Below are positions 37,203-48,496 of a DNA stretch of 64,000 nt, in pieces. Origin of the DNA: Termitomyces sp. T153 (Eukaryota > Basidiomycota > Agaricomycetes > Agaricales > Lyophyllaceae). Position numbers and translations under genes: made by a program. The number at the start of each line of letters is the position of its first letter. Positions within the stretch are counted from its first letter, which is position 1. The stretch lies in assembly GCA_018296165.2 (NCBI GenBank), contig JACKQL020000152.1, positions 1 to 64,000 of the forward strand. Direction: 5' to 3'. The notes beneath the pieces were generated by a model, which saw nothing but the letters and a program-made list of their open reading frames with translations, was not told the origin of the DNA and did no database searches.

Positions 37203-38078
37203 TGCGAAAGTAAGTTTTGATGCTGTCAATTGATCAGATCAACAGATCAAACTTTGTTTTCACAGAGTTTTGGAGGCTTCAGTTACACAAAAGCTCACTT
37301 GGACATTACAGTCATAGGTATAGATTTAAATTGATTTATTCGTTAGCTGAGACAGCCTCAAACTATTGAATGGGTCCAAACAAATATATATAATTAAAAC
37401 CCAAAACAACTAAATACTTGTAGGCCTAAGTTAGCTGCTCCCTGGGGCTAGGTGAGCCGTGGTATGTCGTTGCTTGCCCTCTCCCCCAATCCTGCTCTCC
37501 TTTTTATAGGTCGTCGTACGCACATGGACCCGGCTGCTTTTCATGCGCGCCCGTAGGTGTACCGCGTGGTTTTTCTTGGCCTTTCTCCGTTATTGGCTGG
37601 CCGTTTGCGATGACATGCTGGGTCGGGGTTACTCGGCTTTTCGTTCATCCAACCTCTTTCCTCTTGCTCTTTTTCCTTCCACCTTTTTCTCCCATAGCCT
37701 TCATGCGGTTTGTATGGCTGTCAGCTTGGATTCCTAGGTGGTCTGGCATCTGGTATCAAGGGGAATAGGGTTCTATCATTGCGTTTTTAGACGTTCATGG
37801 CTGTCCTCGGCGTCGGTTATCTTTCTAGCCGGGTTGCCGAGCACAGCCATTGATCATTGATCAAATGCGTGACCATCTTTTGCTCTCGACGTCATCATTC
37901 CTGCTGGCATTGTTGTCTGCATGCTTTTGGGTTCCTCGGTGATACTCTATTATTCTAGGTACGTTCTTATGCCTACAGTTTTCGGCATCTTACCCAAGCC
38001 TACAGTTTTCAGCTTGTTTTTATGGTAATTTCCCTAGTTCTTATTCAACCTGTCTCAAAGTACAAGACAGGCATATCA
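37203..38078 (-). repeat. 5' LTR of the young gypsy element
   Basis: 876 bp, the same length as the 3' LTR and about 96% identical. The - strand TATAAAAAG at 37500-37509 is the likely core promoter for gag-pol. Differences from the other LTR are nearly all C/T or G/A, many at CpG. Confidence 0.92.
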
Positions 38079-38185
38079 ATGACTCCAAGCATGGTAGCTT
38101 GTGACCTGACTTCTTCTCTCCAGTATGCATCTTGACCATCCTCCACATCACTTAGGTCCAGTACAACTGACCTATTTCTCCTGGC

Positions 38186-40432
38186 TGTCATGACCCACTC
38201 TTAGGCTTCCAGACATCTTCCCAAGCAACTCTGCCCCCCTGGAGTCCCCACCAACACCCCCTTGACTCATCCCAGCCTTTGTCCACCCATGACACCTGCT
38301 CCAGACAACTCTGATGCTTCCCTGGCAAATCCCAACAGCCCCCCTGGCAAATCCCATCACTTTCCCATTCCCTTATGAGCCCCCAGCTATCTCCAACACT
38401 CCCCAGAAACTCTTACACCATGCTGCAGACCCCCTCCAATGTGTCACCATGGCCTGCCTAACTACTCCAGAACATTTCATTGACCATGGTGCAGCCCATG
38501 CTCCCATCAGTTCCCTCAGTTCCCATCAGTATATTACTGCAGCCCACCAACTGATCAGAACCAACACCCATTGACCCAGCACAGCTCCAGCAAACTATGC
38601 TGCCAGACCTGCTATTCCCAGAAGAGCTCTAGTAGTCAGTATTTAAGTTATAGAGTAATATCTGCTACAGTAGTCTTGATATTACCTACTTACATCTGTG
38701 TTTGTTACTGTCAGGTTCTGCTAACTACAGGGGCTCAGCTTAACTGGGTGAGTCCTTACTAGGCAGATGCAATGTCCTGCACTGATAACCTGGCACTTTG
38801 AGGAGGTCTGGACTTCAGATACTTGCAAGGGCAAGTCAAAGGAGAGTGGTCTGAGCAAGTCCAAAGTGGTCTGGAGAGGTCTTAAACAAGGTGCAAGGAA
38901 AGGTTGGGCTTGGAGAAGTTCCAGGTATAAGTTCAGGGGTAAGTATTGGTGATGCAGAGCAAACAGAGGCTACACAAGTGATGGGAGTGGGGCTGGAGTT
39001 TTATGGGAGATCAATAGATGTTGATGGGTGTTAGAGCCAAGTGAATAGTGAGGTCTGGAGTTGGTTAAGAATATTTGAGGAGTTGTGATCATAAGCATGG
39101 AGCTCATAACAGTGTTAGAGTTGAAGGGGACTTGGACACAACAAAGGAAATATAGACAAGCAAGATGAGATGGAGTTGAGGTGAGATTGAGATGAGAATG
39201 AAAATAGATTCAAGCAGAGATATGAAATGATAACAAAACAATAATGGAGATAGAGACAAGACAAGACCAGGAGACTGAGATAAGACTGGGAGGCTGAGAG
39301 AAGGGAAAATGTAACACAAGACATGAAACACAAGAGACAAGCAATTAGAAACACATCAGGTAAAGCAGGTAATATCAAGACTAGAGTACAGGATGTTACT
39401 CTACAACTTATATACTAACTACTGGGACAGCTCCAGGGATAGCAGGTCTGATGGTGGGGCTTGTTGGGGTCATGCAGAGCCAATGTGTGTTGGTTGTGAT
39501 CAGGGGGTGGGCTGTGGTAATATACTGATGGGATCAGCTGGAGATGTGGGCCATCCTGGGGTTATTGTAATGCTCTGGAGCTGGTCAGGTAAGTCAGGGT
39601 GACAAGCTAGTGATGTACACTAGCATCAGAAACAGTGAGGGAGGGTTCCAGGGACTCAGGAGAGAAAGGGGAAGCATCAAGGTCTGCAGGGAAACATGTC
39701 AGAGTTAGCCAGGGAGCTGTCAGGATTTGCCAGGGAAGTGTTGGAGTTAGCTAGAGTAAGTGTCATGGGTGAACAAAGGTTGGGGGAGTTGAAGGGGGAA
39801 CTCCAGGGAAGAGAGGTGTCTTGGGGAGAGGGGGGTTTTGGGAACAGGTTGTAATAGTTACATTTCTCAGTTTTGTCTCTGCTTCTATCTTTTGTCTTGT
39901 TCTCATCTTGTATTGTTCTCTCAATCTATTTTGTTTGTGTCTCTGTCTTGTCTTGACTCTGTCTTGTCTTGCCCGCTTCAGTTTCCTTTATTGTTGCCTG
40001 AATTCCTTTCAACTCTAACTCTGTTACAAACTCTGTGCATATCTTTGTTCATACATTTATGACCCCATACATTCATGATTAATACCAGACCTTGCCCTAC
40101 ACTTGGCCCCAGAACCCATCAACACTGATTGATCCCCTGTCAATCTCCAGCCCTGCTCCCATCACTTGCATGGCCTCCACTTGCCCCACACACTCAATAC
40201 ACACCTCTGGACTTGTGCCTAATGCATCCCCAAGCCCAACTCCCCTCATACCTTGTCTTAGACTTCCCCAGACCACCCCAGACTTGTTTGGACCACTCCC
40301 CTTAGCTTATCCTCACAAGTATCTGAAGTCCAGACCTCCCCAGAACACTAGCTTATAAGTGCAGGACATTGCATCCACCTAGTAAGGACTTGCCCAGTTA
40401 AGCTGAGCCCCCATGGTCAGCAGAACCTGACA
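38186..40432 (+). mobile_element. solo LTR, family R, itself interrupted
   Basis: It runs from TGTCATGACCC to AGAACCTGACA, with flanks CTGGC (38181-38185) and CTAGC (40433-40437, one transition). Its ~1.1 kb is split by another family R LTR at 38709-39856. It interrupts the RT region of the old + strand gypsy element. Confidence 0.85.
38709..39856 (-). mobile_element. solo LTR, family R, nested in an opposite R LTR
   Basis: A 1148-bp unit starts TGTCAGGTTCTG and ends GGTTGTAATA (ancestral GTGACA mutated), with perfect GTTAC duplications at 38704-38708 and 39857-39861. It is inserted into the + oriented R LTR at 38186-40432. Confidence 0.85.
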
Positions 40433-40876
40433 CTAGCCTTGAGAAGAAAGTTTGCAAAATCATCTGTGACAAGATCAATACTGGTGTCTATGAACCCTCC
40501 AACTCAGCCTACTGCTTCCACTAGTTCTGCATTCTCAAAAAAAATGGTAAGCTCTATTTGGTGCCCTCAACTTGTGATGCTACTTATGGGATGGACCAAG
40601 ATCTCTCACAACATACTCAGCTTCACAACATACATAGTCTGCCAATGGCTACAGGACTTGAAGCACTTTGAGCACCATAGAAACACTGACTATGCCACAT
40701 TTGTTTACTAAGCTATCACCTTCTTCCTTGCTGACAGTAAGCTCTGGCAACACAACCAAGATGGTGGTGTACAAGCTCTTTATTGACACTAGCAGCCACA
40801 TCCACATCCTGCATGCCATGCTTGATGAGCTGGATCACAGAGGACTTTGTGCTACCCAAGCAGCCCTTCTGTGAAA

Positions 40877-42988
40877 TATACCTTCACTCTTTGGAAATCA
40901 GTGAACAAGATGCAACAGGAACTCAAAGATCTTGACGTCCATTGCGTTCCGTCGAGAAACTTGAGACACTGAATGTCAATGGTATCGTCTTATGTTACAG
41001 AACATAACTGTGTAGATATTCAGGTATCTGTATCTTCGTGAATACAATCCAGATCTCGTTACACACACTCGCTAGAGCTTAGCTTGTATACTTGTGTCTG
41101 GAGTAAGTGTAAAGCCTGCATACCCGCCCCGAGCACTCTCTTGAATCAGGGTCGTGTATAGTGGGAGACCACCCACAAAGTTGAGGGCTTCAATGCGCTT
41201 CCCCGGCACATTTGCGCCTGTGTACCATGACTTCGCGTGTAGAAAGAGACCTTCGGAAAAGAGGTCGGTCACGCGCTGGACCCAGGCTTCTGAGGCTTCC
41301 CGCGTTGGATCGATGCGGGCATAGTTGTGTTGGCGAAGGTAGGTGAGACAGTCGATGATCCAGTCGCCTTGGAGCTCCTATGAACAGTCAGGGTTTGAGG
41401 ATTATGTGTTGCTGAAACATAAACTCACAACGCATGTAGGCCCGTTGCAGAACGCTGTGGGACCGTGGGGACCGTATGGGAAGAACATATTCGGATAGCC
41501 TGCGACTGACATTCCCAGATAAGTCGAGAGGCCCTTTTTCCACTTGTCACCAATAGAGACGCCATCTGTTCCCTTGATGTCAATTTGAGAGATACTCCCC
41601 GTTACTGCATCAAAACCCGTAGCGAGCACGAGCACATCAAACTCATGCACCACCCCATCCCGTGTCTTCACCCCATTTGGAACGACCTCAATGATTGGGT
41701 TTTCGTTGAGGTCGATAAGAGCAACGTTGGACTGATTGAACACTTCGTAATATGATTGCTCCAGACTATGTCGCTTCACACCAAACGGATGCGGTGGCTT
41801 TTCCGGCGCGAGCTTGCGCTGCATCTCGGGATCCCGAATCCGCTCGAGCACCTTCTTCCTCCAAAATGCATACATCTCAGCGTTCACCTTCTCATTACTG
41901 GTGATATCATTGCACGAGCCGACTATGTAGTGGAACCCTCCCTTCGACCACAGGTCGTTGAACAGGAGATATCGTTCCTCTGGGGATAGATCAGACGCAC
42001 CGCGATTTATATGGTCGTATTGAAACCCAATGGTGGTTTGGAAACGGCGCCTGAATAGAATGGGATACATCTCTTCCTTCATTTTCGTCTGGGTAGCTAC
42101 GTCGACAAGGGATTGATTCATCGGCAATGCGAGATTGGGAGTACGTTGGAATACGGTGAGGTGAGCCGCGATAGGCCCAACTTCCTGTATCACCTGTACA
42201 CCACTGGCACCCGTTCCAATAATACCGACACGTTTTCCAGCCATATCAACCCCAACTTGGGGCCATAAGGATGTATGGTGCACGGTCCCTTGGAAGTTGT
42301 CGAGTCCTGGTATGTTGGGAAAGAGAGGTTTGGATGCGAAGCCGGTACAAAGGATGAGGAAGTGGGGGTTGACAGTTATTCCGGTGTTGGTGAAGACGGA
42401 CCAGCGGTTTGTGGTGGCGTTAAAGGAGGCGGAAGTTACTCGAGTGTTGAAGGAGATGTCCCGGCTCACCCCAAGCTTTCTGTCGACGTAATCGAAGTAC
42501 TTGATTATTTCCTGTCGGCCTGGATACTTCTCTACCCAGTTCCAGTCCCTCCACAATTCTTCAAGGGAGAGTTGGTACATTGAGAAGTCGGTGTCGACGC
42601 GTGCGCCGGGATAGCAGTTCCAATGCCAGATGCCACCCAAATTACTACCAGCTTCAAAGAGCTTGACAGAGAATCCAGCCTTGCGCAGTTTGTGCAGCTG
42701 ATAAACACCGCTGAATCCTGCACCTACGATGAGGACGTCGAGATTCTGATGTCCACTCATGAGGTTTGATACTCGAATGATAGTATCGCTTCGCTCCACC
42801 TGTCATACTTAAAAGATTCAGCGGCCATATTCCTGGGAATTGCTGCATAAGCTACAATTTGTCCCGCTGGGCTAGGGAAAATCGATTTAGAGTCTGATTG
42901 AGTGGGAGCCAAAAGACCCACAATCTGGTGACAAAGGTGAGATTAGTGAGGCTAACGTACGACATATTTGCATAAGAAGACCGATATA
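40877..42988. repeat. duplicated monooxygenase block, copy 2
   Basis: Direct repeat of 9499-11617. Its left edge is the right edge of the transposon island. Its right edge (AAGACCGATATAAATG) continues into non-repeated sequence. Confidence 0.85.
41072..42760 (-). CDS. Baeyer-Villiger monooxygenase (FAD/NADPH), copy 2
   Basis: Exons 42760-41429 and 41377-41072 have the same structure, 51-bp intron and 545-aa length as copy 1 at 9700-11388. GAGFSG, FQGTVHHTSLWP, GTGASG and SWYTGANVPGK are all intact, so both copies look functional. Differences lie mainly in the first ~320 residues (for example FEAGSNLGG versus FEAGNGLGG, and a cluster around FRRRFQTTIGFQYDHINRG). The following ~150 residues are identical. 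It sits between the transposon island and P2. Substrate unknown. Confidence 0.9.
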
Positions 42989-44048
42989 AATGCGCTGCTA
43001 TTCGCCGACCACTGGCAGAACGATGCACATGCTTGACCGTGGGTCAGATGGTTAGTCACCAAAACAATCACAAGGTCCGAATGAGGTCGTCTTCTTTCTT
43101 TCCAATAGGAAGCTCGGCGCTCGCGGAGGAACGTGGTACACTCCAAATCACACTGATTGCCTAAGTGCACTGAGAGCGTGCATTAAGTTATCGTCTTCGA
43201 GACATTCGAGCGCTGCTTATTTGTCCGAGTCATGCATCAGATTATTATGTAATAATTGTAATAATATATACACCTCAATCCCAAATTGCAAAGAGGATAA
43301 TCCAATCATATGCCCTTTCGATAGGGAGATTCAAAATTGGGTGCTATCGATTTCCTTCCATCTCCAGCCTGACCTTCTAACTATATATTACGGGGGCACC
43401 ATCCTCATCCCAGTCGCCAGAAGTGGAACATTCTTAGTCAGGCTTCACTGGTGACGTGCATGGAGACTTGACGTTGAACGATGGGTGTTTGATCTCTGCG
43501 GACCTTGAGGGTAAGGAGCTTGATTCTGTCCCCTTGGAAGTGGAGCCCTTCTGATTATCAAGTATCTCAAACGCAGGATTGGATACGTCAAGCGCTGGAA
43601 GGATACTCTCGATGCTCGCCAGAAGTTCGAATAGAATGCCTTTGATGTTGTTTCAAGCTGCGTTCGAACGACGAATGATAATAATCAAAGCACTTCGACA
43701 TCTGTTGATCTCATGACATCCTTTTCTCTCCTAAGTTACAAGCACAGAAGGCATGGTAACTGTTTCTGTGATCCATCAAGGCAAAGACTGAAGGAAGGTA
43801 CATAGTATGGGCAATGCTTGCTATTGAAGACCGAACAGACACGACAGTAAATTTCATATGCATATGCTCCCAGGTAGCGATTCAGTGGATACCCAGTAAC
43901 AGATACACATACAGATACGAACGAGGTAGGGAATCCGAAATATTATTGTATCTAGATAGGAACGTAATAGTAAGGTCGTCCGTATTAAATGGCCAGGGAA
44001 GGCCTCCATGCTCCAATTCTAGTCTTTATCTTCGTCGCGCCGTCCTAG
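42989..44048. other. intergenic; no gene seen
   Basis: 5' flank of monooxygenase copy 2 and 3' flank of P2. Short unrelated frames only. Confidence 0.5.
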
Positions 44049-45342
44049 TCAAGCAAATCTCGATGTCAAGCGAAGTTTTTTAGATGAAGAGCTGCGGTAC
44101 ATACATTCGTCGTGAGAACTAAACCCAGTCCCCGTTCCCCTTTCAGTCTCTACAGAATCACCTTTCTCCAGATCAGTTTTATCCGTTGTTACCGAGTCCA
44201 TTGACCTCTGACTCGACTGTCGCTTCATCCATGTGCCAATTGTCCCTTCAGTTGCCTCAAGTTCGTCTACTCGTGAAGCAATTCGATACCAGAGAGAAAA
44301 CATCATCGTTTTGAAGACATACCTCGTTCGCTTATATGCCGAGGATAGATCTCATCTAGGACGAATGGATATTTGTTCCTCAGTTTTTGTCGGTGCCGGC
44401 GCCGTCGCCAAATACACAAGGCGATGAAGATGGATACGAGTACTACGAAGGCGAAGACGCCTCCAAGCACCTCGCCGACGAGGAGTCCAGTGGATCTTTT
44501 GGTACCCTCTGACGTTCCAGAGCTTGTGTTTGGAGTAGTTGTAGACGTAGTACCGGCGGCGGCAGCACCTGACGTAGCTGATAGATCCGAAGTCTCCTTG
44601 GATGTCGTGGAAGCTGAGAAGATGGGAGAGAGGGCAGGTGACAAAGAGAGAACTAGAGATCCATCGGGAAGGACTGCAGATTGAGAAGAAGAGGGACTTG
44701 TAGATGGTGGGGCAGACAAAATTGTAGATGAAGAGGAAGTGGTAACGCTCGTCACGATGTTATTTGCGGAAGTGGACGCTGTAGAGGGGGGTCCCGTAAA
44801 TGTAAAAAAGGTAGAATTGGTGGTTACAAGTTGCACTGGATGAGAAACGAGAAGTTCTCCCGTTTCTCTATAGAACCTTTTCAATCAGAGATCATACATT
44901 TGCCTCGAAGAACTCACGAGTTCAATGCCTGGACAAAGCATGACGCACTGATATTCGGTCAGGTATATAATGTGACATGTTTGTCTACACTTACGGGAAT
45001 GTCAATCCTTCAGGAAGTTCCTGTGATATGAGAGCATTGCGCTGAGAAGATGCTTCCGTGTCGATGGCCATTTGATCAAAAAGGGAAGAATTATTGAAGT
45101 TTTCGCAAAATCCAATTCTCAGATCAAAATCTTTTGGATCATTCGGCGAGGAAGTCCAATTGACTGTGATTAATTCCCCAGGAGAAATAGAAGGAGGGTT
45201 CGAAAGCTCGAAGGCCTCTACAATCGATAATAACAAAGGAAAAGACCTGAAGGAAGGGATGTCAGAGATGCTGCAGACAATAACTTGAAAGGTAAACGCA
45301 CAATTGTATGATACTCATACATGGCCCGCAATGTGGGGACAT
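44049..45342 (-). CDS. P2: KNH-like single-pass membrane protein, tail without PPxY
   Basis: Five exons: 45342-45302, 45246-44995, 44947-44918, 44867-44323, 44266-44049; 361 aa. It has a signal peptide, the KNH-like domain (PGELITVNW...NDPKDFDLRIGFC), a 30-nt Cys exon, a Ser/Thr stalk of about 120 residues, a transmembrane helix (VFAFVVLVSIFIALCIW), RRRRHRQKLR, then PFVLDEIYPRHI. The tail (ELEATEGTIGTWMKRQSSQ...) is short and ends RLTSRFA, lacking the coiled coil and PPxY of its relatives. The closest relative is P1, shared flanks included. The first donor is GTGCGT, as in P1 and P3. Confidence 0.78.
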
Positions 45343-46368
45343 AATGAATTCGTATCATAGTGTGGGCGTGTCAGAGATCCCTTTAAGGCGCTAGTTGATC
45401 CAAGAAAAAATTGGTCGATAACTACCAAGATGCTGATTTACCAAATGACGACCATCGAAAACTGGGGATGGGGTATGATGGTGCTTCATCGGGCTTCATG
45501 GCTGTGATTCGCCTATACCGGTTGAAATCTACATGGTCGGAAAGAATTATGCATCTTAAGTCTTCAAAATTTAGATAAAATACACGCCTGATTTGTTCTT
45601 AAAGTGTCAACAGCGGTAAATTAAACTTACAGTTTAGCAATCTTTGCTTCAACAGTTACATACAGTCATGGTGGAAAGACTGTGAACTCAGAACATTGAG
45701 CACTGCGGGCATGCCATTGTCAACATATGCATCGAGCTTGTGTGAAACGGAATCACATGCCGAGAATGCCGATTAGTGCCGGTGATTGCCGACCTACTAC
45801 TTAATGGAGAGTACTTCAAGTTTAATTATTGCTTGGAGAGTACTTCAGGGTACTTTAATATTGCTGTCCTGTCCTGGATTTCTCCAATAATTTTGGTCAA
45901 GAGAGAGAGGATCTGACGCCGCCCTCTCGTCACAAAGCGGACATGTTTCAACGTATCAACGTACAGGAGGTCTCTTGACAACGCGGGGCTGGAATAGTAC
46001 TGATGTTGGTTGGTGTCTTACAAGTATACCTGATCATCTCTGTAGAGGTCGAAAATGCAATTCTGATACCGGTGTAGACGTCAGAAAGTTGGAGAAGTCA
46101 TGATCGAAAGATGGATAAGTCGCTTGGAATATATGGACATATATGTCTACTCACGATGTACCAAGGGAGTAAGATGTTAGTTGTCATCCATAGCCGTCTC
46201 AAAGAAGCAGCAACTTTGTCATATTGAGCTACTTATGAGTGATGAAATTATACATACTTAGTAATTGTCAGACTCAATCGCGCCCCTGCTAACTGTCAGC
46301 TGTCTTATTTGAGTAGAGCAGACTGCACCCTGCCATAGGTAAGCATATAAATCCATGGACATTGTTCT
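45343..46368. other. 5' flank of P2; no gene seen
   Basis: No coding region is supported. It contains the family's conserved upstream block at about 46041-46110. Confidence 0.5.
46041..46110. promoter_or_regulatory. conserved block upstream of P2
   Basis: A diverged copy of the block described at 8821-8882: TGTAGAGGTC, TTCTGATACCGG and GTCATGATCGAAAG in the same order. It lies 700-770 bp before the P2 ATG. Confidence 0.3.
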
Positions 46369-47582
46369 TCAAACTGAAGAATATTCTGGTGGTATAATGA
46401 CAGCACTACGGAATTGGTTTTCCAGTGCATTCAATCGCTCCTTCAATATTGTTACTTCTTCCTCCACCGGACCCTGCTCTGTCCTCACCACTCTTCCCAT
46501 CCCCATCCCCATCCCCATCCCCATCCCCATCCCCATCTCCGCCTCACTACTACCTACTTCTTGATTGATTTGGTTAGCTACTCCACCCTGAGGGACTGCC
46601 AACTGCCGATTAGACTGCAGATTCTGAATGTCACCTCTCTCATCAGCTGTTGTTCCTTCACTCTTATATTCATCTATTGTAAATTGAGTAAAGTGATCGA
46701 ATATGAAGAAAAGTTAACCGTTTCTCGGACTGACCCCTTTTATTAGTACGCTGAACATATGTTTCGTTCGAGATAAATGGTTCTGCACTCCTAAGCTGAC
46801 GGTGGCGTTGGCGACGGCGACGGCGACGGCAAATCCACCAGGTGATGAAACCAGATAACAGTACTAGGAATGCAACGACACCTCCAAGTGCCTCTCCCAC
46901 GAGGGGTCCAATGGGTCTCCTGACACCTTCTGATGCTGCAGAGCTGTGGGCTGCTGAGGTCGTGGAGGTGGATGGAGAAATAATTACGCTTGTAGAAGCG
47001 AAAAAAACTGTATCAGATGAGATAGATGAAGGACCTTGGCCCTCGAGCAGAATCGAGTTTGAAGTAATAAGATCTCCAGTAGATCTAAGAAAATGTCTTC
47101 AGACAGACATCATGCATTTGCTGCCCAAAACTCACGAATCGAAAGCTTGGATAGAACATGCCACACTAGGATTGTATGAGTCATAAAATAAGTAAGATAG
47201 GTTCATTTTTACCACTTACGGGAACTCCAATTCGGGAGATAGTGCCTTTGGTATTGAAATATTTCGTGAGTTGGATGCTTGCGCATCGATAGCTTGTTCG
47301 TCCAAAAGGAAAGGACCGGACTCGAATTGTTCCGAGTCAGCGCAAAAACCGATACCCATGTCAAATTTTGTTGGATCATCCTGCGTTAAAGTCCAGAAAA
47401 TTACAAAGGAATCGCCAGGGAAAGTAAAAGAAGGGTGTAAAAGCTCGAAAGCCTCGGCAACAGACAGTAACGAGAGACAAGATCTGAAGAGGGACTGTTA
47501 GATACTACAGGCAATATTTTGAGGTATTAACGCACAATTGTAGGACACTCATGCCTGTCAGTGTCCCAAAGGGTGGGGGCAT
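46369..47582 (-). CDS. P3: KNH-like single-pass membrane protein with PPxY tail
   Basis: Five exons: 47582-47536, 47483-47220, 47165-47136, 47084-46735, 46673-46369; 331 aa. Signal core MSVLQLSCLSLLSVAEA, KNH-like PGDSFVIFW...DDPTKFDMGIGFC, 30-nt Cys exon (VACSIQAFDS), the shortest stalk of the family (~50 residues), transmembrane VVAFLVLLSGFITWWI, CRRRRRRQRHR, PFISNETYVQ. In the tail a GGGGAT repeat encodes seven Met-Gly pairs. Then follow a coiled coil (EEEVTILKERLNALENQ) and the terminus PPEYSSV. Confidence 0.78.
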
Positions 47583-48496
47583 ACTATCTAGATCTAGTGT
47601 GTGGGTATGTCAGGAATTCACCCCTTCAAGAGAAAATGGGTAACAACCAACATATTAAGGGACAACCATCGCTGTGCTGCAAAGGTGCTCTATCAGGATC
47701 CTTTGTTGAGATCGTCCGAAGTCGCCACTCCAAAAAGTCATCTGAACTCTATGATCTAAACCCTAGCTTCAATTTGGGCACAAGAGAACATCTGATACTT
47801 ACTGCTAACTTACTGACCCAATAACAGAAAACCTGCCAGATTAGCAGATGATCCTGACTTCGGTCTAACAGTCATGATTGGAAAATTGTGCCCTCATAGT
47901 AGACAGGGACACTGGCATGCGATGTGTTTACACGTGTTCAAGAATCAAAATCGTAGGGTCAAAACGGATTCAACATGGATATCAGTGCTACTAGAAGAGC
48001 CGGCGGCAAGTTCAGCGATGTGTGCTGATTTGCCGTGTCCTAGGGGCCCCGGCCAGAATACATTTTACCGGAGAACTTACATGGTATCTGTATCCTGGGA
48101 ACGAAATGAGTACCGAACGCTTTAACCAATCAATGAGAGTGACAACTGGCTATTTGGAGGGTCGAGCATCATTGGCCAGGAAGGAAGCTGGAAATGTTAC
48201 CACGGCTGTTTGCGTGATAGGAAAATGACTTTAGTGCGGAGAATCATCAGTGTCCCTGATTCGACCGAATCATGGATTAGAATATGACTGTACAAGAGGT
48301 TGAATAACGATGAAGAGGCAATCCTCGATCTGTGACTATGTCAGTGGCTTAGGACACAGCGTTGAGATTGGTGTATAGTCCAAAAAGTGTTGTTCCGATA
48401 CTGTAGAAAGTCGGGAAAATCATGATTGAACTATTGTGACTGTAAGAAGGTCATTGATCAATCATTCAAATTGGTTACGTTCAACACAGATGTACA
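47583..48496. other. intergenic between P3 and P4; no gene seen
   Basis: About 1 kb from here into the end of P4 matches 52350-53140, the corresponding stretch between P5 and P6. The conserved upstream block is at 48371-48430. Confidence 0.5.
48371..48430. promoter_or_regulatory. conserved block upstream of P3
   Basis: Contains GTGTTGTTCCGATACTGT exactly as upstream of P1, then AAGTCGGGAAAATCATGATT. It lies about 790-850 bp before the P3 ATG. Confidence 0.4.

Larger units (their letters stand above)
28744..38078 (-). mobile_element. full-length Ty3/gypsy LTR retrotransposon (defective)
   Basis: A 9335-bp element with two 876-bp LTRs is flanked by a 4-bp duplication ATGA (28740-28743 and 38079-38082). 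On the - strand the order is 5' LTR (37203-38078), primer-binding site, gag, protease, reverse transcriptase, RNase H, integrase, an antisense frame, polypurine tract and 3' LTR (28744-29619). Integrase after RNase H places it in Ty3/gypsy. The LTRs differ at about 32 of 876 positions, nearly all transitions. It is not autonomous as it stands: there are frameshifts in gag and pol and several in-frame stops, three of them TGA where CGA is likely ancestral. It inserted into the older + strand gypsy copy. Confidence 0.92.
27000..40870 (+). pseudogene. old Ty3/gypsy element, decayed, split by two insertions
   Basis: Fragments lie at about 27000-28743, 38079-38185 and 40433-40870. The protease motif DSG is now NSG (CIVNSGSQIIFM near 27700). 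The following pieces align, in order, with the pol polyprotein of the - strand element at 28744-38078: KKKYKLIALK near 28470, DDSKHGSL at about 38080, then KVCKIICDKINTGVYEPS at 40450-40500. Removing the insertions restores the order of the match, which proves the nesting. The rest of the RT has a deletion before MGWT near 40590. Many stops are present and almost no CpG. Confidence 0.75.
11618..40876. mobile_element. 29-kb island of nested transposable elements
   Basis: Everything between the two copies of the monooxygenase block is repeat-derived. At least eight separate insertions can be delimited, most by short target-site duplications, and several are nested two or three deep. Older parts are nearly free of CpG: I find none in 13021-13620, for example. 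Younger insertions (16438-18888, the LTRs of the 28744-38078 element) still carry many. No host gene is seen inside. Confidence 0.85.
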
